A stretch of 64,000 nt of DNA from Candidula unifasciata (Eukaryota > Mollusca > Gastropoda > Stylommatophora > Geomitridae). Shown in pieces: positions 54,635 through 64,000 of this stretch; the first letter of the stretch is position 1; the number at the start of each line of letters is the position of its first letter. Below the pieces are notes generated by a model, which was not told the origin of the DNA, searched no databases, and saw only the letters and a program-made list of their open reading frames with translations. A program made the position numbers and the translations under genes. The stretch is taken from the NCBI GenBank assembly GCA_905116865.2, contig CAJHNH020004646.1, positions 500,995-564,994 of the forward strand, read 5' to 3'.

Positions 54635-54840
54635 GGAGTCGCGTTAACCTATTGATTAGATTCTTAGCTGTCGGCCAGAAGGTCTTATTTCAAATCAGCA
54701 GAGGAATAGATTTAAAAAAAAAAAAAAAGCTGCCCTGGTTACCTGGTCGACTAAATCTGATTGATAACGAAACCGGCATAAGTGCTGGGAGGTAAAGGTG
54801 ACTGGCGTGATGCAAGTATTGACTGGTCAAAACAACTATG
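54635..54840 (+). mobile_element. SINE-A, strongly diverged
   Basis: Head-like GGGAGTCGCGTTAACCTATT, GATTAGATTCTTAGCTGTCG, GCCAGAAGGTCTTATTTCAA; after a 15-A run, TACCTGGTCGACTAAATCTG and GTGCTGGGAGGTAAAGGTGA, TGGCGTGATGC. The tail is missing. Confidence 0.6.
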
Positions 54841-54855
54841 TTATTTTGTGTTACG

Positions 54856-55073
54856 AAGCCGCCATTGTATAGTAGCTAGGAAGTCGCCTGAGGGTCTCAA
54901 TATGGAGACTTTTTCCCCCTCATAAAATGACCTTGGCTTCCACGTCCATCTAGCCTTATATAGGATCCAATTAACGTCTGTAGATGTAAAGGCCAAATCA
55001 CCCACTGTGTGGATTGCTCAATAAAATATAGACACGCCTCATGCCGTGGATAAAGGTCTCTTATTTTGCCTTA
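54856..55073 (+). mobile_element. SINE-A, strongly diverged
   Basis: CGAAGCCGCCATTGTATAGT head; GACCTTGGCTTCCACGTCCA, TCTAGCC; TCACCCACTGTGTGGATTGC, TCAATAAAATATAGACACGC; end TCTCTTATTTTGCCTTA. In tandem orientation with 54635-54840. Confidence 0.6.
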
Positions 55074-55074
55074 C

Positions 55075-55615
55075 ACTGTCATATTAGGTTATGCCAATCA
55101 ACCTTACCGAACATTAGGCATTCCCATACCTGCTCAGTCCTCAGATGCAGCAGCCACCAATAAGCACCTCTTTAGATTTTTCACATAAGGAGCTGGTTAT
55201 AATAGCTTATATCTTGGCTAGAAGACGAATGATGCTTCACCAAACAGTATTCCAAGATCACTCAGTGGCCACAGTCCGCCAGCCTAGTCCGTATCATGTT
55301 GATGATTGCAGCACTGTCCTTACCTCTTCCCGCATGAAATAGTGCTTCACCTGCCGACCGGTCCGCTCGTTCGTTACTTTTTACTCTAGCATGTTTGGGT
55401 GTGTATATCCTGGTGATGAAGCTTAAGTGCGCCTTCCAAATACTTTCTACATCGTATTGTTTTTTTCGAAATGACTTCCACTAAGATACGATCACTGTAT
55501 GTATGACTGCTTGTTCTGTTGCCCATGTGAATGCTCTAGAAAACGGAGATTATTTTCATTGTCATGCTCTGATTAAAATAATTAGGTTTGCTATCAAATA
55601 TAGTGAGCCAAAATG
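55075..55615. other. No recognised feature
   Basis: Unassigned sequence. A TGGTGATGAAGC string at 55410 is not supported as part of any repeat. Confidence 0.4.
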
Positions 55616-55616
55616 G

Positions 55617-55835
55617 GCCAGCGCCTAGACGCTGGTTGCGGATCTGAAGGTCCTGGGTTCAAATTCGTGCCGGAATATTTAAACATAACCTTGGTCCCCC
55701 CTGTCGATCCAGCCTTAAATGGGTAAAAGGGAAGTTCTGGGAAGCAAAGCGGCCGGTTTGATGTTGACCACATCACTAATTTAAGGTCTATAAGGAATTA
55801 TTGGTCTAGCCTCATATGCCTGATGCGCCACTGAC
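55617..55835 (+). mobile_element. SINE-A, diverged
   Basis: GCCTAGACGCTGGTTGCGGA head, GGTCCTGGGTTCAAATTCGT (B box), CCTGTCGATCCAGCCTTAAA, AGTTCTGGGAAGCAAAGCGG, TTGATGTTGACCACATCAC, TGCCTGATGCGCCACTGACG at the tail. Confidence 0.8.
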
Positions 55836-55929
55836 GTAAAAATCATGTGGGACAAGTTTTTTCCACAACTAACGTGTACAATTGGCTGTGATTATCAGTT
55901 GGTGCATGAAAGCAAAGTAAAAAAAAGTA

Positions 55930-56200
55930 TAGGACCATTCTCCACGCCTTTAGGCGTATATGGCATATAGGGCTAAACCTGTGTTTCATAGACCAATCGG
56001 TACAAGATGGATAATGTGATCAGCATCACGTCGGCCGCCTTTACTTCCCGGGACTGCACCCGGTACCCACTCAAGGCTAGGTCGACCTGGGAGCCAAGGC
56101 CATTTTTGAAAAAAAAAAAGTCCGGCTCCGTCAGGGAGCGAACCCACGACACTCCGATCCGCGGCGAGCGTCCAGACGCTCTGTCACGGCTACTCCCACT
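55930..56200 (-). mobile_element. SINE-A, full length
   Basis: Minus-strand copy: head at 56196 (GGGAGTAGCCGTGACAGAGC), CGGATCGGAGTGTCGTGGGT, TCGCTCCCTGACGGAGCCGG, poly-A stretch, CTTGGCTCCCAGGTCGACCT, GTACCGATTGGTCTATGAAA, terminal hairpin ACGCCTAAAGGCGTGG. Convergent with the copy at 55617. Confidence 0.92.
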
Positions 56201-56204
56201 AAGG

Positions 56205-57795
56205 CTATGAACAGTAGAAAATTCATGTCGACTTCTAGAACGAACGGCACGCAAAGATGAAGACTGCTGCAAAAAGACGCGGAAAAGATTAAGACTGCTG
56301 ACGCACGGTAAACACAGTTCATAAGAGGCGCAAAGCGCGCAGTTTTGCGATGAGCTCTAGAAAAGGGACAAACCCCTCCAACCTTATCACTCTGGAAATT
56401 ATTTAAATGTCTCCCGCGATGTCATTGTGACGTCATGGGGTACGAAAACAATATAGTACCCTTATGTCTAAACACGCCCACACTACCTTGGCAAATACCT
56501 ATGTGACTCTTACCACCTGCGATCTCTGGGTTAATGCGACCCAATCCATGCGAGGGGAAAAAATGAAGTCACGCTTCTTCTTTTTTTCAGCAAAGCACCT
56601 ACCTACCGGTGCACCACGACGTAAAGAACATCAAGTATACTTAACGTTTAGGCTGGGCGGACACGGGCATGCCAAGTCAGGGGGGAAAAAATTGTCCACT
56701 CAAAAGCAATCCAGGCGCAGGACCACCGGGCGGATTGGTAAGCTAGTTAGCCATTTAGCTAACACGACCCTCTAGCAGGACTCAATGATTCAGTAAATAT
56801 TATACGTCCGCACAAATTTACAAGACTCCCTAGCAGATATAATCTTTCGGTAAAACGGTATATGTCTGCATAAGCTGGCGCTTTCCTGTCTCGCAATTCG
56901 ACAACGTTGTCGAAACTTTCAGCTAACTATTCAAACAATCACTAAATAAAACAGCACTCAAGAGAATACATTTGCCAACCCAGTTTCAAGAGAATGAATA
57001 AATGAATGACAAAATAAATGGACACAACTGCACTCGGTACATTCCCACTCGGGCTCTGTCTCCTTGCCAACTAACAAATAATACCTAACGCAAAAGTCAT
57101 TCCTTTGATACATATAAACACTTTTTAGTTGCCTATCCTTCACAAGATTTTTCAAACTATCCCCAGCATCTGCCAAATGTTTTACTAAACAATTTCACGT
57201 TTAATATGGTGACATTAAACAAATTCCTGTGGAAAATTATGAAATCAAAGTTGGATAAATGAATTAAAAGGGATGAAAAAAGATACATATATAGGCTAAC
57301 ATTAGTATCAACAGTCATAAGACAGAGAAGATAGCGCGAAATTGAACACATCTAAGAACAAATTAACAGAGGATCACCAAATAGTAGGGTCAACGTAATA
57401 TCTGAAACTGAAAACGGAAAATCCCGTTATTATTTTGAGCCGAAAACGGGACCTCTCAAGCAAGTCAAATCAAACACAGACATCCTTTTTTTTTAGGTCA
57501 CCGGGCTGAAAATGGTTAATTACATTAAACCCGAAATATCGTCACAAAGAAATAAAACAAAGCGACATGCTCTTTGACTGCTCTGTGGGTGGGGGGGGGG
57601 GGGGGGGGGGGGCATACTACAAATACAAACGCTTATTAACACATTTCAAGCAATAAATTATCTAAAACTATGAAATCAAATGTGGTCAACAAACATAGCT
57701 GTAAGTATATGTTCTATTCTTTAGCTCATTCCTAGATAAGTTTGTAAAACGGGACAATCTGTCACGCCTGAAAAACAGGACTATCCAGATGAAAA
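56205..57795. other. No recognised feature
   Basis: About 1.6 kb of unassigned sequence, the longest such stretch in the right third. A 22-G run at 57591-57612. Small open frames carry no motif. Confidence 0.4.
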
Positions 57796-57799
57796 GGTG

Positions 57800-57944
57800 T
57801 TAACTCTTTGACTCCCAGGGTTTTAACATCAGAGGCCCAAGGGGTAGTCAAGAAAGACCTAAAATCGGCTCATCTTACGTTCTCTGGGATTCTAGGTAGA
57901 AACCTATGAACGCATCATGCGTTCCTTGGGACTGAAAGAGTTAA
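57800..57944. mobile_element. ~145 bp MITE, piggyBac-type ends (TTAA)
   Basis: Left end TTAACTCTTTGACTCCCAGG, right end complement TTAACTCTTTCAGTCCCAAG; 17 of 20 positions agree. TTAA at both outer edges fits piggyBac-type target duplication (family knowledge). Interior non-coding. Confidence 0.7.
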
Positions 57945-57954
57945 AAAGCACCCT

Positions 57955-58155
57955 ACCAGACACTGCGATTTGAAATTGAGGAGTTCATGAAAAGAGGACG
58001 CCAAAAAGAAACCAAAAAGAGAATGTTGATACAAGAAGCGAGAAATGTTGGACTGGATCCCGACTATGATATCGAATTGATTACACAGGACAGAAATGAA
58101 TGGAGATATAGACTGGGATCCTTATGGGACATATTATGGGGCGAAAGACAGTGAA
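57955..58155 (+). mobile_element. LINE C-terminal remnant
   Basis: Reads KRGRQKETKKRMLIQEARNV, GLDPDYDIELITQDRNEWRY, then GSLWDILWGERQ-stop. The 'GRPxxTWxR...E......A.DRxxWRxx' order marks a LINE tail. Confidence 0.65.
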
Positions 58156-58159
58156 TAAA

Positions 58160-58729
58160 TTATGCTGTTGCTATTCAATGGCCGCCTATCCATACCTTTG
58201 TTAAAATCTGCGCAAAGCTTTCATAGTCGTCTAATTGCCTGCAGTTAAAAGGAAACGGGTATTTCGCAATTACAGATCTCATTCGCAACGCTAGAATCAC
58301 TGATCCGGATCCCCTCAAACAAACACCGACTTTTCGCAGTTTTGTTTGAAGCCCTGATGAATCCCAGTGCTGTGTAGCCTTGAGGGTACACTCTAGATAA
58401 TGCGAACATAAACAACAATTTGAAATAAGCGATTTGAAAGTCGGTATGTTGTTTATGTCACAACAGATTACCAATTATATGTTAGAAATGTCAATGAAGA
58501 TATTAAGTAAGATTAATTACTGTCGAACGGCCCGAGAAACACCGATGGCTATGTTAACGTTGTAGCAATGCCACAGCACTCAATTACTGGTGCAATAGGG
58601 ATTACTGCAGACAAGCAAATTCCCATCCTGAGTGTAGTCACTCCCGTTTTTATCATTGGGAGGGGGAGGAGGGGGGAAGAAAGGGGAGGGGGGTAGGGGT
58701 AAGTTAGTTTGACTGAAGTCATCCTTGTT
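58160..58729. other. No recognised feature
   Basis: Unassigned; G-rich patch at 58655-58700. Confidence 0.4.
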
Positions 58730-59830
58730 TTCATGACATTCGATCAGTTTGACTGCAGTCCCCTTTGTTTGCAGCACTTGTGGGATTAACTGACTGTAGT
58801 TATCTCTAATTTCGTTGCTTGGTGGATAAGCTTGAATGTAGTCACCCCGGCTGTCAACATGTTTTCGATTAGCTTGAATATAGTTTCCTCTGTTTTCTCC
58901 CTTTTTTCGATTAGCTTGACTGTAGACCCTCTGTTTTCATCACTTTTACAGCTACCTTGAATGTAGTCCCCTCTAGTTTCATCACTTTTACAACTGCTTT
59001 GAATGTGGTCACCTCTATTTTCATCACTTTTACAATTACCTTGAATGTAGTCACCTCTAGTTTCATCACTTTTACAACTGCTTTGAATGTGGTCACCTCT
59101 ATTTTCATCACTTTTACAACTACCTTGAATGTAGTCCCCTCTATTTTTATCACATTTACAACTACTTTGAATGTAGTCCCCTCTATTTTCATCACCTTTA
59201 CAACAACTTTGAATGTAGTCACCTCTATTTTCATCACTTTTACTACTTTGAATGTAGTCACCTCTATTTTCATCACTTTTACAACTTCTTTGAATGTAGT
59301 CACCTTTATTTTCATCACTTTTACAACTACCTCGAATGTAGTCACCTCTATTTTCGTCACTTTTACAACTACTTTGAACGTAGTCACCTTTATTTTCATC
59401 ACTGTTACAACTACCTTGAATGTAGCCCCCTCTATTTTAATCGGTTTTATAATTACTTTGAATGTAGTCCCCTCTATTTTCATCACTTTTACATCTACCT
59501 TGAATGTGGTCACCTCTATTTGCATCACTTTTACAACTACCTTGAATGTAGTCACCTCTATTTTCTTTACTTTTACAACTGCCTTGAATGTAGTCACCTC
59601 TATTTTCTTTACTCTTATAACTACCTTGAATGTAGTCACCTCTTTTTTCTTTACTTTTACAACTACCTTGAATGTAGTCACCTCTATTTTCTTTACTTTT
59701 ACAACTACCTTGAATGTAGTCACCTCTATTTTCTTTACTTTTACAACTACTTTGAATGTAGCCCCCTGAATTTGTTTCTTACTTTTCTGGATTAGCTTGA
59801 CTCTTGTCTTCTCTGTTTTCGTCACTTTTT
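58730..59830. repeat. Minisatellite, 42 bp unit, ~20 copies in core
   Basis: The core 58945-59765 repeats TTGAATGTAGTCACCTCTAT plus TTTCATCACTTTTACAACTACC. Later units have TTTCTTTAC in place of TTTCATCAC. Diverged, irregular units lie on both sides (58730-58945 and 59770-59830). The period is divisible by three, so frames persist: forward LNVVTSIFITFTTT and reverse TTFKVVVKVMKIEV repeats of 14 residues. Confidence 0.95.
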
Positions 59831-59834
59831 GTGA

Positions 59835-60118
59835 TCCCTGTGTTGGGAATGTTAGCAAGGTTATTGCCCTTGTTGCGGTTTTTGTCGAGAAACGCTTGAG
59901 CCAAAACGTCCTATTTTTCTTTTGTGAGTATGGTGTTTTCCTTTTTCCGTTCGTTAGGCTTTATGGTCAGAGTTCAGGAGATTAACTTCAGGACGCTCTA
60001 GGCTGCCGTCAGTGGTGTTATGTCAGCGAGGCAGACAACGTGAGATAAAATATAGTTAAATATAGTTAAAATAAATAGATTTAAAACAAAAACTAAATAA
60101 ATAAATATACGAATAATT
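59835..60118. other. No recognised feature
   Basis: Unassigned sequence with an AAATA-rich patch at 60050-60110. Confidence 0.4.
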
Positions 60119-60429
60119 AGGGTTGTACCGAATATTCGCTTCGTGTTTGCTTGGGGGCTGAATAGTCTACCTATTGACTATTCGGTATTGGGCCGAATAG
60201 TTGCGGTCGGGCCGAATACGAATAGTAGTTAACTTACACCGGCTTCTGCATACACGGCCTTAATACTGACAACATGGAACGATTGGTTTTGTTGAAAGCT
60301 AATGCAGTGTTCCTGCATTAACTAAGCTGTCAGTGACAATTTCTAAGTTTAGTTACTTGTTATAATACTTAGAATTCTTTCATTCCTAGTTATTAGTTAT
60401 CACAGACTGACTGAAGGATGCAAACCACA

Positions 60430-61150
60430 AAATGTTTTTAAATGTTTACTACTCTGTACGAATACTAATTAGACATGGAAAGAATATAAACTCCGGCCAC
60501 ATCCAAGTCGATAATATAAAAATCGAACGAGCGGAAACATATAAGTACTTGGGTGCAAACCTCAACTGTTCCAACATGCTGAGAGAAGAAACACAATCTA
60601 GAATACAATCTAGAAATAAAGTATGCTATTCCCTTCGACATTTGCTAAAGTCAAAGTGTCTGTCTCACTACACCAAGATCAGAGTATATCAAACGTTGAT
60701 ATGACCAGTCGTTTTATATGGCTCTGAAACTTGAAGAAGAAATAAAAGAGATGAGGCCTCATTACAGGTTTTCGAAAACAATCCTACTACAAATCTTTGG
60801 ACCCATCAACGATGCTAACAGCGGGGAATGGAGAGTCAGAAGCAACAACGTAACTAATAATCTGTTTAAATCACCATTGATCACTAGCATCATGAGAGCT
60901 AACAGACTAAAATGGTTGGGGCATATTGAAAGAATGTCAGATGACAGAGAAGTAAAAACTGTATACACCTGAGAGAGGAATGGGCGTAGACCCCGAGGTA
61001 GACACACAAAAAAAGTTCGAGGGATAATTTCCAGCCACACCTGCAAACAACTGGTGTCACAAATTGTGACGAGAAGGCCAGCCAGAGAGGTGAATGGAGA
61101 TGGGTGATATCTGCATCAGTAAACCTCAAGGGCTCAGAATGCAAAAAACG
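60430..61150 (+). mobile_element. LINE reverse-transcriptase C-terminal half
   Basis: Reads VDNIKIERAETYKYLGANLN, MLREETQSRIQSRNKVCYSL, RHLLKSKCLSHYTKIRVYQT, LI-stop-PVVLYGSET. In the next frame segment it reads FSKTILLQIFGPINDANSGEW, MRANRLKWLGHIERMSDDRE, VKTVYT. The end ..ISASVNLKGSECKKRR-stop is at about 61075-61160. A clear YKYLG..RI...N..YSLR.LLKS...S..TKIR.Y.TLI.PV.LYGSE layout. Stops and frameshifts; no motif A-C. Confidence 0.8.
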
Positions 61151-61212
61151 AAGATGACTATTCTGTGCTACTTTATGTGAAGTAAAAGTTTAGCGTACAT
61201 TTGACATTTTGA

Positions 61213-61213
<1 letters not shown>

Positions 61214-61246
<33 letters not shown>
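61214..61246. repeat. (GT)n microsatellite
   Basis: About 16 GT units. Confidence 0.98.
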
Positions 61247-61249
<3 letters not shown>

Positions 61250-61349
61250 TAGATATATTTTAAACACTATACACTATTCGTACTCGTATTGGGCCGAATA
61301 GTTGGTCTCGTTATTCGTATTCGGCCGAATATAATGTACAATGTTTATG

Positions 61350-61639
61350 CTTTTGACTCATCAGACCCGTTGATCTTCTTCCTTCGCCCTCAGACAGGCG
61401 GGTAGAACTCTGATTTGTGGGTTGCACCAAGGCTATGGTATCTGCGCTCATCGCGCTAAAACAGCAATTTCAATAAACCATTAATTAGTCACCTTTTTCT
61501 ACATGACTGTAAGGTGGTAGTCTTGACTTCTCACTTCCCGCCCCTCCTATTCCCCCCCCCCCCCCAAAAAAAAGGGCCCCATAAGCCACTGGAGGAAATG
61601 GTTATTAACTAGTATATGATCTAACGGCGCACCGTCTGA
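61350..61639. other. No recognised feature
   Basis: Unassigned; includes a 14-C run at 61552-61565. Confidence 0.4.
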
Positions 61640-61815
61640 GAATCAGTTGGAGAATAGTTAGGAAAGCAGCGCTCTTACACATGAGACACAGGTTCGAATC
61701 CTCGGTAAGGTTGGGGATTTGTTGATGTCAGTAGCACACACATTCAAATCCTAACCTGCACGGTCCGTGGCGACAGCACCAGCTATGCGGCCCTAAATCC
61801 CCAGGCTCAAAGAGC
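61640..61815 (+). mobile_element. SINE-P copy
   Basis: tRNA-like part GCGCTCTTACACATGAGACA and B box CAGGTTCGAATCCTCGG; tail AAATCCTAACCTGCACGGTC, CGTGGCGACAGCACC, GCTATGCGGCCCTAAATC. Matches 30240-30475. Confidence 0.7.
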
Positions 61816-61858
61816 TCTCATGCCTACATTGTTAAAGTTAGTTACGTATCCTTTACAG

Positions 61859-62269
61859 CAGTGGTTCTCAACTTTCTAATGCTGCGAACCTTCAATACAG
61901 TTCCCCATGTTGTGGTGACCCTCAACCATAACACTGTTTTCGGTTGCTACTTCATTAATTTCGTGATGCCGGGATGCCGGATTCGACCCCAGCTTCGGGC
62001 CATGAGCCTTGCCTTGGTTTCGACAGTGGTATCAAGAAAGCCGACCGTCCAGAGGCAATTGCAAACTACTGGACGTAAATTTGCCTAGAAAACCCACACA
62101 GCATCCAGGGGCTGTTGGGGTTGGTTCTGCAACGTCCTGTAAAGGATACGCAACTAACATTAACTACATTACTTAAGTGAATATGTGCTTTCCGATGGTC
62201 CTAAGCGACCTCCTGTAAAGCGTCGTTTGACCTACAAGAGGGTGGCGTTTAACAAGTTGAGAACTGCTG
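61859..62269. mobile_element. SPIN-like hAT non-autonomous element
   Basis: Ends CAGTGGTTCTCAACTT and (complement) CAGCAGTTCTCAACTT, 14 of 16 identical. Exact 8 bp target duplication CTTTACAG at 61851-61858 and 62270-62277. Subterminal phrases TTCAATACAGTTCCCCATGT, TGTGGTGACCCTCAACCATA and TTTCCGATGGTCCTAAGCGA closely resemble my memory of the SPIN hAT family known from vertebrates and some invertebrates. No transposase. Its middle is interrupted by a SINE-C (61962-62160), leaving ~212 bp of hAT sequence. Confidence 0.88.
61962..62160 (+). mobile_element. SINE-C (inner), 5'-truncated, inside the hAT
   Basis: Starts at TTCGTGATGCCGGGATGCCG, then GGATTCGACCCCAGC, TTTCGACAGTGGTATCAAGA, AATTGCAAACTACTGGACG, TAAATTTGCCTAGAAAACC, GGTTCTGCAACGTCCTGTAA and GATACGCAACTAACATTA. 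Lacks the first ~45 bp of the head. Confidence 0.92.
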
Positions 62270-62345
62270 CTTTACAGGAAGTTGCAGAACCAACGGCAGC
62301 ATTTGTTATCCTGTTGTGGTTTTTCTAGGCACATTTAACTGCAGA

Positions 62346-62654
62346 AATGGTAAATACAGGCTGTAAATGCAGTTAATGGCGGCAGTGTGCAGTTTAGAAA
62401 GGTCAGGAGAACACTCCTAACAGCATTCAGTCATCAATGCACACAGCATGTATGGGGATGTCATCTGGATTCATAAAGCAAGCAAAGAACAGGCAAAGAG
62501 GAATGGAAAGACAGTTAATGAACTTTTTTTTAAAGGGTCACAAATCGGGTACGCAGACGCGTCTCACATTCGGCCCTTCTAAACACCCATTTTTCACGAA
62601 ACAGCTGTATTTTATCAATAAGGCATGTTATGTTCATTTAATAATACGCGTTGT
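62346..62654. other. No recognised feature
   Basis: Unassigned sequence. Confidence 0.4.
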
Positions 62655-62840
62655 ATTCTTCTTCTTCTTCTTCTTGTTCACCGGCTGTGAATTCCGGCGG
62701 TAAGTCACAGTTGTTCGTCCAAAATGGACTTTTGGCTTTTATCTTGACCTGAGTTTTGCGTGTACATCCGTTTTACTGGCTTATTTGTTTGCAGTACTCG
62801 TTCCCCGCCTCTCCGGCAGATGTACTCCGACGCGTTGTAT
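62655..62840 (-). mobile_element. SINE-I-like copy with (AAG)n tail
   Basis: Plus strand: TTCTTCTTCTTCTTCTTG (tail complement), TTCACCGGCTGTGAATTCCG, TTGTTCGTCCAAAATGGACT, TTTTGGCTTTTATCTTGACC, TGAGTTTTGCGTGTACATCC, CGGCAGATGTACTCCGACGC. Closest to 44195-44345. Confidence 0.8.
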
Positions 62841-62897
62841 GAACATCAAGAGAAAAAGAACACACATAAAGACATGGATGGTAAAATACAGATTTAC

Positions 62898-64000
<1,103 letters not shown>

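Larger units (their letters stand above)
60119..61345. mobile_element. Possible MITE with GAATATTCG ends, carrying a LINE
   Basis: The left end TTGTACCGAATATTCG (60123) and the inverted right end TTGTACATTATATTCG (complement, ending at about 61343) match in 12 of 16 positions. Both ends are rich in the palindromic GGCCGAATA/TATTCG motif (60170-60225; 61265-61335). A LINE fragment and a GT run occupy the middle. Confidence 0.45.
61832..62345 (-). mobile_element. SINE-C (outer), split by a hAT insertion
   Basis: The 3' part (61832-61858, AGTTAGTTACGTATCCTTTACAG) and the body (62278-62345, GAAGTTGCAGAACCAACGGC and GGTTTTTCTAGGCACATTTA) join into a normal minus-strand SINE-C when the hAT and one 8 bp repeat are removed. 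The head beyond 62345 is lost. Confidence 0.85.

Noticed and set aside
58911..59858. 315-codon repeat protein gene
   Set aside because: Open on both strands and in more than one frame because the unit is 42 bp; no start context or conserved domain. Kept as a repeat and a low-weight finding.

Overview
This 64 kb window looks like a repeat-packed intergenic stretch of a metazoan genome. A mollusc or another lophotrochozoan is my best guess, inferred from the mix of RTE-like and RNase-H-bearing LINEs, many tRNA-derived SINEs, a SPIN-like hAT element and very abundant simple repeats. There is no operon-like organisation. I could not identify any intact host protein-coding gene, canonical tRNA, rRNA or CRISPR array. 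Almost every long open frame lies in a tandem repeat, where open frames arise trivially, or in a decayed transposon.

Left third (1-22 kb): SINE copies of several families, called A to I and P here for convenience; two copies of an unnamed repeat D; a ~620 bp foldback palindrome (1190-1808); LINE remnants, of which the best is an RTE-like reverse transcriptase at 14313-15528; a ~39 bp minisatellite (19770-20897); and a degenerate minisatellite (10615-11790).

Middle (22-44 kb): CT-, GT-, TTC/GAA- and CTGT-rich microsatellites, a 38 bp minisatellite of ~24 copies (25085-25985), RNase-H-bearing LINE remnants (29350-29890, 38160-39180), and LINE 3' ends that run directly into GAA or ATC microsatellites. 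Three LINE remnants (18.5-19.1, 24.6-25.0 and 43.4-43.9 kb) carry SINE insertions with visible or probable target-site duplications.

Right third (44-64 kb): a ~2 kb inverted repeat (44396-46401) whose right arm runs into an 850 bp assembly gap; a non-LTR element with an RNase H domain (48243-49490); an internally deleted RTE-like element (51590-52272); clustered SINEs; a small TTAA-flanked MITE (57800-57944); a 42 bp minisatellite open on both strands (58945-59765); and a three-layer nest, SINE-C inside a SPIN-like hAT inside another SINE-C (61832-62345).

The overall picture is layered transposition. LINEs probably supplied the retrotransposition machinery, the SINEs share interchangeable heads and tails, and LINE and SINE tails appear to have seeded many of the microsatellites. 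I see no convincing new gene system. The most notable items are the nested SPIN-like hAT, the mosaic SINEs, the two large palindromes and the internally deleted RTE. Family names such as RTE, SPIN, piggyBac and Tigger come from recognising motifs by eye and were not checked against a database.
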